Positions 1-6,425 of a stretch of DNA of 64,000 nt are shown here, piece by piece (the stretch's first letter is position 1; each line of letters starts with the position of its first letter). The DNA lies in NCBI RefSeq assembly GCF_022698165.1, contig NZ_JALDAY010000004.1, positions 62,001-126,000 on the forward strand. Direction: 5' to 3'. The notes beneath the pieces were generated by a model. That model searched no databases. It saw nothing but the letters and a program-made list of their open reading frames with translations, and had not been told where the DNA came from. Source of the DNA: Streptomyces cylindrosporus. GTDB taxonomy: Bacteria > Actinomycetota > Actinomycetes > Streptomycetales > Streptomycetaceae. The position numbers were made by a program, and so were the translations under genes.

Positions 1-694
1 GGGTGGGTAGCTGTAGCCTCAGCAGCGCCCGTGTCGCTTCGGTTTCTGAGCGCTCGACCATGGCCTGTTGTCCGTCGCACGCGGCAAGCAGCAGAGTCCG
101 TGGGACCTTGGGGATGCCCTCCAGTTCGTACACATCGGCCGGCAGGCGACCGTTGATCTTGAGGAACTTGACCACCTGCTGGGTACGGCCCTTGATGATG
201 CTGGATGGCAGATACTCGCCCCCCGGCACAGCGTCCCGCACCTGCTGCCACTCGACCGGGGTGCGTTTGGCCGGATCGTCCGGCCACGTGGCCAGTACCC
301 CTGCGGCCAGGTCAGCACGCCACTTCACCGACCGCAGGGCGCGGCCTGCCTGCTCCTGGGCCATGCGCACGATCCGATCGTTGACCTTCACCGCATCCGG
401 TGCAGCGGTGGTCCAGCCCAGGCGGCGCAGCGCCATCCATGCGTTCGACGGCAGTTTCTGTCCGCCCGCATCCACCCCGCCGGCCAGTACATCAACGTCA
501 CCTGCGTTCCAGTGCTCGACCAGTAGCTGGCAGACCATGCCCGCCACCAGCTCGGCGCACCATCCCACCCGCTCGGTGAGCACGGCCCGCGGCAGGATCT
601 CGCCGGTCTTCTCGTCCACGGCTGTACGTACCGGCACGCGTGCGGACGCGACGCGAGAGGTCTCGCCCTCGGCGAGTCGCAGCTTCCGGCTCAC
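1..694 (-). CDS. TnpB-related protein (IS605 OrfB-like), 5' part only
   Basis: A continuous minus-strand frame runs from GTG at 694 to the window edge without a stop, so the C-terminus lies outside. A GAGGGG sequence six bases upstream supports this start over the GTG at 700. The visible 231 residues begin VSRKLRLAEGETSRV and contain the stretches TERVGWCAELVAG, LPSNAWMALRRLGWTT and YLPSSIIKGRTQQVVKFL. From memory these resemble the N-terminal part of the large (about 700 aa) Streptomyces proteins annotated as TnpB-related or IS200/IS605 accessory proteins, whose RuvC-like nuclease domain lies in the C-terminal half that is not visible here. The family call is inference; the open frame is direct. 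It differs from the smaller tnpB at the other end of the window. Confidence 0.55.
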   Translation of the reverse strand, partial: MSRKLRLAEGETSRVASARVPVRTAVDEKTGEILPRAVLTERVGWCAELVAGMVCQLLVEHWNAGDVDVLAGGVDAGGQKLPSNAWMALRRLGWTTAAPDAVKVNDRIVRMAQEQAGRALRSVKWRADLAAGVLATWPDDPAKRTPVEWQQVRDAVPGGEYLPSSIIKGRTQQVVKFLKINGRLPADVYELEGIPKVPRTLLLAACDGQQAMVERSETEATRALLRLQLPT

Positions 695-900
695 ATGCAC
701 CCCCTCGCGTCCGCGATGCTGTCATCCGATTAACGACGCCTTCGTTGAGAGGTCACGCATTCGACGGCTGTATCCGTGTGCGAATCTGGTGTCGGTGCCG
801 GACACGCAGCATGACGGCGGCGGATGACCTACCGTTATCCGATTCCCGAGGACATGTGTGAGCCTGGCCGTGTTCATCACCACTGATTTGAGGAAGCGGA

Positions 901-1154
901 TGCCAAAGGTCACGGTGCGCTACTGGGCCGCCGCGAAGGCCGCGGCCGGGGTCGCCGAGGAGCCGTATGACGCGGCCACCCTCGCCGAGGCGCTGGACGC
1001 GGTGCGCGAGCGACACCCCGGGGAACTGGCGCGCGTGCTGCGGCGATGCTCGTTCCTCGTCGACGGTGACCCCGTGGGCACCCGCGGACATGAGACGGTA
1101 CGGCTGGCCGACGGCGGCACGGTCGAGGTGCTCCCGCCGTTCGCAGGAGGGTGA
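901..1154 (+). CDS. MoaD/ThiS-family sulfur carrier protein
   Basis: An 84-residue protein starting MPKVTVRYWAAAKAAAG and ending in FAGG. The beta-grasp fold length, the early RYWAAAKAAAG segment and the C-terminal Gly-Gly are hallmarks of MoaD/ThiS sulfur carriers, whose terminal glycine is adenylated and thiocarboxylated to pass sulfur to molybdopterin or thiamine precursors. ATG 901 is preferred to the upstream GTG at 858 because GAGG lies six bases before it and the conserved fold begins here. The next gene starts three bases after the stop, so the two are probably cotranscribed. Its specific pathway cannot be read from the sequence; no moa or thi genes lie nearby. Confidence 0.8.
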
Positions 1155-1156
1155 CG

Positions 1157-2260
1157 ATGACGGATCAGCCGTACCAGAACGAGTATCCGCAGGGATACGA
1201 CCCACGGTGGCAGCAGGCGCCGCAGGGGTACGACGACCCGTATGCCGCGCAGCAGTACACGCAGCAGTGGCAGGGGCAGACCTGGGAGACGCAGTACCAG
1301 GCGCCGGTCACGACGGCTGCGGAGACGGGATACCTCCCGCCGCAGTACGGGAACCAGGACCCTTCCTGGAACCAGCAGGTGCAGCAGCAGGAGCCGCTCC
1401 AGGCCCCCGCCCCCGCCTCCGCCCCCGCTCCGGCCCCCGTCCCCGAGGAATCCCCGGCGACCTCCGGCTACGGCCCCGCCACCCTCTCCGGCAACGCCCG
1501 CATCACCGACGCCCAGCGGGCCCGCCTCGAAGGGCGTTCCCCGATCATCGAGCCCGGCATGCAGCCCGCCGGCCTCACGGCTCTTCTCGGCCTCCTGCTG
1601 TCCGGTACGGCGGCGGTCGGCTCGTACGCCCTCCTCGTACCGCTCGTCGTCCTCCAGGCCGTCACCGCGGCGGGCTGGTTCCGGCTGAACGGCATGTGGC
1701 CCGCCCGGCAGGGCATCGCGCTGGCGTTCCTGGGCGCGCTGGTCGCGGACGTCGCGCTGCTCGCGGCCGGGCGGGAGAACGGCCCGGCGGCGATCCTCGG
1801 CACGCTGGGCGTCTGGGTCCTGCTCTCCCTGGTCCTGCAGCTGCGTTCCCACGCCGACCCGGACACCCGCATGTACGGCCTGATGGCGACGGTCGCCTCG
1901 GCGGCGCTGGCCATCGTCGCGGCGGGTTACCTCGCCGCCGACCCGGACGCGGTGTCCGTGGGCGCGGCGGCGGTCGCGGTGGCCGTCCTGGCCCGCGCCC
2001 TCCCGCTGCCCACGCCGGCCTCGGTGGTCGTCTCCGTCCTCGCGGCGGCGGGCGCGGGCATCGCGGTCGGCGGGATGACGGGTCTGGGCGCGAAGGGTGC
2101 GCTACTGGGCGCGGGCGCGGCGGTGTGCGCCCTGATCGGGCACCGGGTCGCGAGCTACGACTATCCGTCGAGGTTCGTCCACTTCACGGCGGGTGTGGCG
2201 CTGCCACTGGCGGCGGCAGCACCGGCGGTCTATGTGATGGGGCGCGCGCTCAGCGGGTGA
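1157..2260 (+). CDS. Multi-pass membrane protein with Gln/Tyr/Pro-rich N-terminus
   Basis: A 367-residue protein. Residues 1 to about 110 are disordered and rich in Gln, Tyr and Pro (DPYAAQQYTQQWQGQTW), including an Ala-Pro run. From about residue 135 the chain is a series of hydrophobic helices rich in Ala, Leu and Val, at least six to eight transmembrane segments. The start is ATG 1157 with AGGAGG six bases upstream; it lies three bases after the MoaD-like gene. I do not recognise a characterised family. The acidic, glutamine-rich cytosolic tail followed by a membrane bundle is common in actinobacterial envelope proteins. No catalytic motif is visible. Confidence 0.8.
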   Translation: MTDQPYQNEYPQGYDPRWQQAPQGYDDPYAAQQYTQQWQGQTWETQYQAPVTTAAETGYLPPQYGNQDPSWNQQVQQQEPLQAPAPASAPAPAPVPEESPATSGYGPATLSGNARITDAQRARLEGRSPIIEPGMQPAGLTALLGLLLSGTAAVGSYALLVPLVVLQAVTAAGWFRLNGMWPARQGIALAFLGALVADVALLAAGRENGPAAILGTLGVWVLLSLVLQLRSHADPDTRMYGLMATVASAALAIVAAGYLAADPDAVSVGAAAVAVAVLARALPLPTPASVVVSVLAAAGAGIAVGGMTGLGAKGALLGAGAAVCALIGHRVASYDYPSRFVHFTAGVALPLAAAAPAVYVMGRALSG

Positions 2261-2434
2261 TGCCTTCGAGGGCGGGGATGTCGGCGGCCTCCCGGGCCCC
2301 CTCCGGCTCTGTCACAGGTGATCGACAATTTTCCGGCTCCCCTTGCCCCGGGGGTTAGTGTCGCCGTCGACGGCCAACCCGTCCGTCGGTCGAAACGCCG
2401 CTCCGCCTACCGCCGCTCCGGGGGGAATCACCGC

Positions 2435-3169
2435 ATGCGCGCCCTGCGAATACTTCTGATCGTCGTCGTGATCCTGGGCGGCCTGTTCGTGATCGCCGAC
2501 CGCGTGGCCGTGCACTTCGCCGAGAACGAGGCGGCCGACAAGGTGCGCAGCACCGAGGGGCTGGACGCCACCCCGGACGTCTCGATCAAGGGCTTCCCCT
2601 TCCTCACCCAGGTCGCCTCCGGTGAACTGGACGACGTCGTGGTCGACATCAAGGACTACGAGGCCGACACCGGCACCGCCGGCAAGACCATCCGCATCGA
2701 CGACCTGCACGCCGACATGAAGGACGTCACCTTCAGCGGCGACTACAGCTCCGCCACCGCGCAGACCGCCACCGGCACCGCGCTGGTCTCCTACGACGAG
2801 CTGCTGAAGAACGCGGCGACGGAGCCCGTCGACATCGGCCTCGGTTACACCGGCAAGGTCGTCGGTCTCGGCGACGGCGGCAACGGCAAGATCAAGGTCA
2901 CCCTCGAGGTCAACGGACCCGCTGTCGACAACCAGAGGGTGAACGTCCTCAGCGCGGTCACCGTCAAGAACAACACCGTCCAGGTGCACGCCGACAACCT
3001 CCCCAAGCTCCCCGGGATCAGCCTCGTCGAGGACCGCTTCCGCCAGGCCTCCGACTTCGGCCAGGCCATCGACCAGCTCCCCGGCGGCATCAAGCTGGAC
3101 TCGGTGAAGGCCGCGGCGGATGGTGTGGAGATCGCGGTGAAGGGTTCGAACGTCAAGCTGGCGGGGTAG
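2435..3169 (+). CDS. DUF2993 (LmeA-type) membrane-anchored lipid-binding protein
   Basis: A 244-residue protein with one N-terminal hydrophobic anchor (LRILLIVVVILGGLFVIADR) and an extracytoplasmic domain containing VSIKGFPFLTQVASGELDDV, the signature region of DUF2993. In mycobacteria the family member LmeA is a periplasmic phospholipid-binding protein needed for lipomannan mannosylation. ATG 2435 has a GGGGGGAA ribosome site and is followed at once by the anchor; the longer upstream frame has no such support. The domain ends with the typical LPGGIKLDSVKAAADGVEI region. A role in envelope lipid handling is inferred from the family, not shown by the context. Confidence 0.85.
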   Translation: MRALRILLIVVVILGGLFVIADRVAVHFAENEAADKVRSTEGLDATPDVSIKGFPFLTQVASGELDDVVVDIKDYEADTGTAGKTIRIDDLHADMKDVTFSGDYSSATAQTATGTALVSYDELLKNAATEPVDIGLGYTGKVVGLGDGGNGKIKVTLEVNGPAVDNQRVNVLSAVTVKNNTVQVHADNLPKLPGISLVEDRFRQASDFGQAIDQLPGGIKLDSVKAAADGVEIAVKGSNVKLAG

Positions 3170-3310
3170 GGCAGTCCGAAGGGCGAGACGGTGATGTCCG
3201 TACCAGAGGTGTGACGGCGGCTACACGGGCCGCGAACCCCTGCGGGAGCGGCCTTCCCGGTTGATTCATCCCGCATTCCGGACGATCGCATCTCACAATA
3301 CGACACACCG

Positions 3311-3340
3311 GTGACATGCCCGCGTTTCCGTCCCTAAGCT
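3311..3340 (+). promoter_or_regulatory. Promoter of the leaderless Cys leader peptide
   Basis: GTGACA at 3311-3316 and TAAGCT at 3335-3340 are separated by 18 bases and resemble the vegetative -35/-10 consensus. The leader ATG lies seven bases after the -10, which fits a transcript starting at or beside the start codon. Confidence 0.6.
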
Positions 3341-3347
3341 CAACGCT

Positions 3348-3428
3348 ATGAAGCGACAGGCGGTTCTCACGAAGCGGCGGGCAGTAGACCTGTGCCGCGT
3401 CGCCGCCATGCTCTGTCGCGCCTTCTGA
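3348..3428 (+). CDS. Putative cysteine attenuator leader peptide (26 aa)
   Basis: A 26-residue ORF, MKRQAVLTKRRAVDLCRVAA followed by MLCRAF, ending in TGA. This matches the short actinobacterial peptides annotated as putative leader peptide (basic N-terminus, VDLCRVAAMLC core) found before sulfur genes. In mycobacteria a Cys-containing upstream ORF mediates cysteine-responsive control of a downstream sulfur operon. Two Cys codons sit near the 3' end, as expected for a ribosome-stalling attenuator. The sulfurtransferase gene begins 82 bases downstream. There is no Shine-Dalgarno; a -10 box seven bases upstream implies leaderless translation. Function is inferred from family and context. Confidence 0.8.
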   Translation: MKRQAVLTKRRAVDLCRVAAMLCRAF

Positions 3429-3510
3429 GCGGACGGCACCGACCTCCGCATTCCCAGCTGCCCTGTCACGGGCACCCGTGCGCCCCGAACTGCCCCGGAG
3501 GAGAAAGAGC

Positions 3511-4350
3511 ATGAGCCGCAGCGACGTCCTCGTAGACGCCGACTGGGTCCAGGAGAACCTGGACAACCCCGAGATCGCGATCGTGGAGGTGGACGAGGAC
3601 ACGTCCGCCTACGAGAAGAACCACATCAAGAACGCGATCCGTATCGACTGGACCAAGGACCTGCAGGACCCGGTCCGCCGTGACTTCATCGACCAGGAGG
3701 GCTTCGAGAAGCTTCTGTCGTCGAAGGGCATCGCCAACGACACCCTGGTGATCCTCTACGGCGGCAACAACAACTGGTTCGCCTCGTACGCCTACTGGTA
3801 CTTCAAGCTCTACGGCCACGAGAACGTCAAGCTTCTCGACGGCGGCCGCAAGAAGTGGGAGCTGGACGCCCGCGAGCTGGTCGAGGAGGTGCCCGAGCGC
3901 CCGACGACCGACTACAAGGCCAAGCCGCAGGACACCTCCATCCGCGCCTTCCGCGACGACGTCGTGGCGGCCATCGGCTCGCAGAACCTCGTCGACGTCC
4001 GTTCCCCCGACGAGTTCTCCGGCAAGCTGCTCGCTCCCGCGCACCTGCCGCAGGAGCAGTCGCAGCGTCCGGGTCACGTCCCGTCCGCGCGCAACATCCC
4101 GTGGTCGAAGAACGCCAACGACGACGGCACCTTCAAGTCGGACGAGGAGCTCAAGGAGCTCTACGCCGAGGAGCAGGTGGACCTCGCCAAGGACACGATC
4201 GCCTACTGCCGCATCGGTGAGCGCTCGGCCCTGACCTGGTTCGTCCTGCACGAGCTGCTCGGTGTCGAGAACGTCAAGAACTACGACGGCTCCTGGACCG
4301 AGTACGGCAGCCTCGTCGGCGTCCCGATCGAGCTCGGCGCCAACAAGTAA
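3511..4350 (+). CDS. sseA: Thiosulfate sulfurtransferase (two-domain rhodanese)
   Basis: A 279-residue tandem rhodanese. The catalytic loop CRIGERS (active Cys about residue 233) lies in the C-terminal domain, and the N-terminal domain carries the inactive copy (LVILYGGNNNWFASYA region). The CRIGERS loop is typical of the actinobacterial CysA/SseA thiosulfate:cyanide sulfurtransferases, which move sulfane sulfur from thiosulfate. ATG 3511 follows GGAGGAG. The DUF1416 gene lies 67 bases downstream, the conserved CysA-SseC pairing of mycobacteria and Streptomyces. The Cys leader upstream suggests control by cysteine supply. The symbols cysA and sseA are both used for this family. Confidence 0.93.
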   Translation: MSRSDVLVDADWVQENLDNPEIAIVEVDEDTSAYEKNHIKNAIRIDWTKDLQDPVRRDFIDQEGFEKLLSSKGIANDTLVILYGGNNNWFASYAYWYFKLYGHENVKLLDGGRKKWELDARELVEEVPERPTTDYKAKPQDTSIRAFRDDVVAAIGSQNLVDVRSPDEFSGKLLAPAHLPQEQSQRPGHVPSARNIPWSKNANDDGTFKSDEELKELYAEEQVDLAKDTIAYCRIGERSALTWFVLHELLGVENVKNYDGSWTEYGSLVGVPIELGANK

Positions 4351-4417
4351 GCCCCGAAAACCTCTCAACCCGACCGGCCTTCCTTCCGGTCAGACCCCTC
4401 TGAATCTGGAGAAAGAC

Positions 4418-4705
4418 ATGTGTGGAGCGAAGGCCGGCGGCCCGGACGCCTCGACGATCAAGCCCGGTGAGACGACCATCCAGGGCCAGGTGACGAAGGA
4501 CGGCGAGCCCGTCGTCGGTTACGTCCGTCTCCTGGACTCGACCGGTGAGTTCACCGCGGAGGTCCCCACCTCCGCCACGGGCCAGTTCCGCTTCTACGCG
4601 GCCGAGGGCACCTGGACCGTCCGCGCGCTGGTTCCCGGCGCCACCGCCGACCGCACGGTCGTCGCCCAGCAGGGCGGCCTGGCCGAGGTCGCGATCGCGG
4701 TCTGA
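4418..4705 (+). CDS. sseC: DUF1416 protein SseC
   Basis: A 95-residue protein beginning MCGAKAGGPDAST, containing TTIQGQVTKDGEPVVGYVRL and ending in a beta-rich region, the whole-length pattern of DUF1416 (SseC). It always sits beside the CysA/SseA thiosulfate sulfurtransferase in actinobacteria, so a role in sulfur transfer or thiosulfate metabolism is inferred; no biochemical activity is established that I know of. The N-terminal MCG cysteine is conserved. ATG 4418 follows GGAGAAAG. A strong hairpin terminator follows 17 bases after the stop and closes the operon. Confidence 0.9.
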   Translation: MCGAKAGGPDASTIKPGETTIQGQVTKDGEPVVGYVRLLDSTGEFTAEVPTSATGQFRFYAAEGTWTVRALVPGATADRTVVAQQGGLAEVAIAV

Positions 4706-4721
4706 GGGCTGAACGCCGCAG

Positions 4722-4748
4722 GGGCCGTACTCACTCGGAGTACGGCCC
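4722..4748 (+). terminator. Terminator of the sseA-sseC operon
   Basis: An 11-bp perfect stem, GGGCCGTACTC and its complement, with a five-base loop, 17 bases after the sseC stop. Confidence 0.85.
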
Positions 4749-4777
4749 TTCGGCATGCCCGGGCCTACTCTGGAGGC

Positions 4778-5038
4778 ATGCTGGCACGGCGGCGTCGCGT
4801 GTATTTCGCCATGATGGGGACCTGCATCGGTCTCTTCGTCCTGGCCTGGGGAGTCGTACGCATCTGGTCGATCCCGGCGGCCGTGGCCATGTGCGTGGTC
4901 GCCATGGTCATCCCACCCGTCGCCGCGATGGTCGCGAACCGGCGCGGGCCGGACGACCGCTGGTGGGACGACCCCTCCGGCGACCCGAAGTCCGACGAGT
5001 GGTGGGACGAGCTGGACGGCAAGAAGCGCCGACAGTAG
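4778..5038 (+). CDS. DUF3099 small membrane protein
   Basis: An 86-residue protein with two transmembrane helices (about residues 10-30, FAMMGTCIGLFVLAWGVVRI, and 32-55) and an acidic, Trp-rich C-terminal tail (DDRWWDDPSGDPKSDEWWDE). This is the layout of DUF3099, an actinobacterial family of unknown function. It follows the sseC terminator and so is likely a separate unit. No catalytic motif is visible. Confidence 0.8.
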   Translation: MLARRRRVYFAMMGTCIGLFVLAWGVVRIWSIPAAVAMCVVAMVIPPVAAMVANRRGPDDRWWDDPSGDPKSDEWWDELDGKKRRQ

Positions 5039-5058
5039 GCGGCCCGGCCGCCGCCCGG

Positions 5059-6177
5059 CTACCCCCGGTGTTTCACGGGGAGGTGCAGGAGGTCGCTGCC
5101 CAGGATCATGCGGCCGTTGTAGCCGGCGCTGCTCGCGCTGGCGCGCAGGAGGCGGCGCCAGGTGGTGTCGGGGACGGTGGCCGGGTCGCCGGGGCCGAGG
5201 TGGGTGGCGACGAGGGTGCCGACATTGGCCGCGGCGGCGATGGCGCCGAGTTTCGCGACGTCGGTGTGGGTGGCCAGGATGTGGTCGACGAGGGCCTGGG
5301 GGAGGCCGAGGCCGAGCAGTCCGTCGGGGTAGACGGCCTCGTGGACGAGGACGTCGGCGTCCTGGGCGAGGGTGATGATGTTGGGGGTGGGGGCGGTGTC
5401 GCCGGAGAAGACGACGCTGCCGTGGTCGGTGTCGAAGCGGTAGGCGTAGGCCGGGTACACGGCGCCGTGCGGGACGAGGATGGCGGTGACCTTGACGTTG
5501 TCGTCCTCCATGACCGTGAACGGCTGCATGGCGGGCGCGGTGTTCGTCGCGGAGGCGCCGGTGGCGTCCGGGGGCAGGACGTCGTGGACGGTCAGGAGGG
5601 TGGCCGGGTCGATGCCGGCGTGCTCGGTCATGAAGAAGGTGGGGGATGCGGCGTAGGCCTGGCCGGCCAGCTTCGTCATCTCGACGGTGCCGGGGACGGT
5701 GCCGGGGGCGCCGGTCACGGTGGAGGCGATCCCTGCGGAGCCGGGGCCGTAGACGGAAACCGTCGTCTGGAAGCCCTGGGTGCCGGCCGCGCCGGCGGCC
5801 AGCAGCGGGAAGGCGTAGTAGTCGACGATGTGGTCGGCGTGCAGGTGGGTGAGGAAGATGCCGGTCAGGGAGGGCAGGGACAGGCCTGCGCGCATGTACT
5901 GGGTGACGGCTCCGCGGCCGCAGTCGATGACGTAGGTCTTGCCGTTCACCACCAGCGCGGAGGAGATGCCGTACCGGTCGGCCAGGGGTGGCGGTCCGGC
6001 GTTGGTGCCGAGCAGGACCAGGCTCAGGTCCGCGTCGGCGGCGTCGGTGGTGTCGGAGGCGGTCGCGGCCGAGGCCGGTGAAGCCCCGATCAGCGGGGCG
6101 ACGGCCAGGGCCGAGGCCGTCACCGCGCCCAACAGGGTTCGGCGGGTGGGGTGTTCGGTCTCGTCGGCGCTGCACAT
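5059..6177 (-). CDS. Tat-exported metallo-beta-lactamase-fold hydrolase
   Basis: A 372-residue protein with an N-terminal twin-arginine signal (RRTLLGAVTASALAVAPLIG, then an ASPASAA cleavage region near 38). The zinc-binding motif THLHADH is at 110-116, with downstream ligands in FSGDTAPT and a late His in ATHLGPG, the arrangement of RNase Z/arylsulfatase-like members of the superfamily. Export through Tat suggests the metal is inserted in the cytosol. The substrate is not predictable. ATG 6177 has GAGGAG about ten bases upstream. It is convergent with the DUF3099 gene. Confidence 0.85.
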   Translation of the reverse strand: MCSADETEHPTRRTLLGAVTASALAVAPLIGASPASAATASDTTDAADADLSLVLLGTNAGPPPLADRYGISSALVVNGKTYVIDCGRGAVTQYMRAGLSLPSLTGIFLTHLHADHIVDYYAFPLLAAGAAGTQGFQTTVSVYGPGSAGIASTVTGAPGTVPGTVEMTKLAGQAYAASPTFFMTEHAGIDPATLLTVHDVLPPDATGASATNTAPAMQPFTVMEDDNVKVTAILVPHGAVYPAYAYRFDTDHGSVVFSGDTAPTPNIITLAQDADVLVHEAVYPDGLLGLGLPQALVDHILATHTDVAKLGAIAAAANVGTLVATHLGPGDPATVPDTTWRRLLRASASSAGYNGRMILGSDLLHLPVKHRG

Positions 6178-6343
6178 GCGTGGACGGCTCCTCTGCGGTG
6201 CGCAGGATGTGATGAGGATGCGAAGGGAGTCGGCGGCACACGTTAGCGTCCGAAGCTAAATCGTTCTAGGGGGCAATCGTTCAAAGTTCGCCTCCGGCGG
6301 CTCTGCCGGTTGTAGGCTGACCCGCGGTGGCCGCTAAATCGAT

Positions 6344-6373
6344 TTGCGGAGCATATTTACATAATCTCCGCAA
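6344..6373. promoter_or_regulatory. Inverted repeat upstream of the conservon
   Basis: TTGCGGAG and CTCCGCAA form a perfect 8-bp inverted repeat around an AT-rich 14-base centre (CATATTTACATAAT), unusual in this GC-rich DNA. A perfect palindrome AAATCGATTT (6336-6345) abuts it. It lies 53 bases before cvnA and is probably an operator or promoter element. Confidence 0.5.
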
Positions 6374-6425
6374 GCGGTAACATCTCGCCCCGTCGAGCGG
6401 ACCCTAACGGTCCGTCATTCCGAGC

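Noticed and set aside
4274..6241. A 655-aa open frame on the minus strand, with other long Arg/Pro/Gly-rich frames such as 920-1852 and 46563-48569
   Set aside because: They are shadows of genes in other frames, created by the very high G+C. They have skewed, low-complexity composition and no domains, and overlap well-supported genes.
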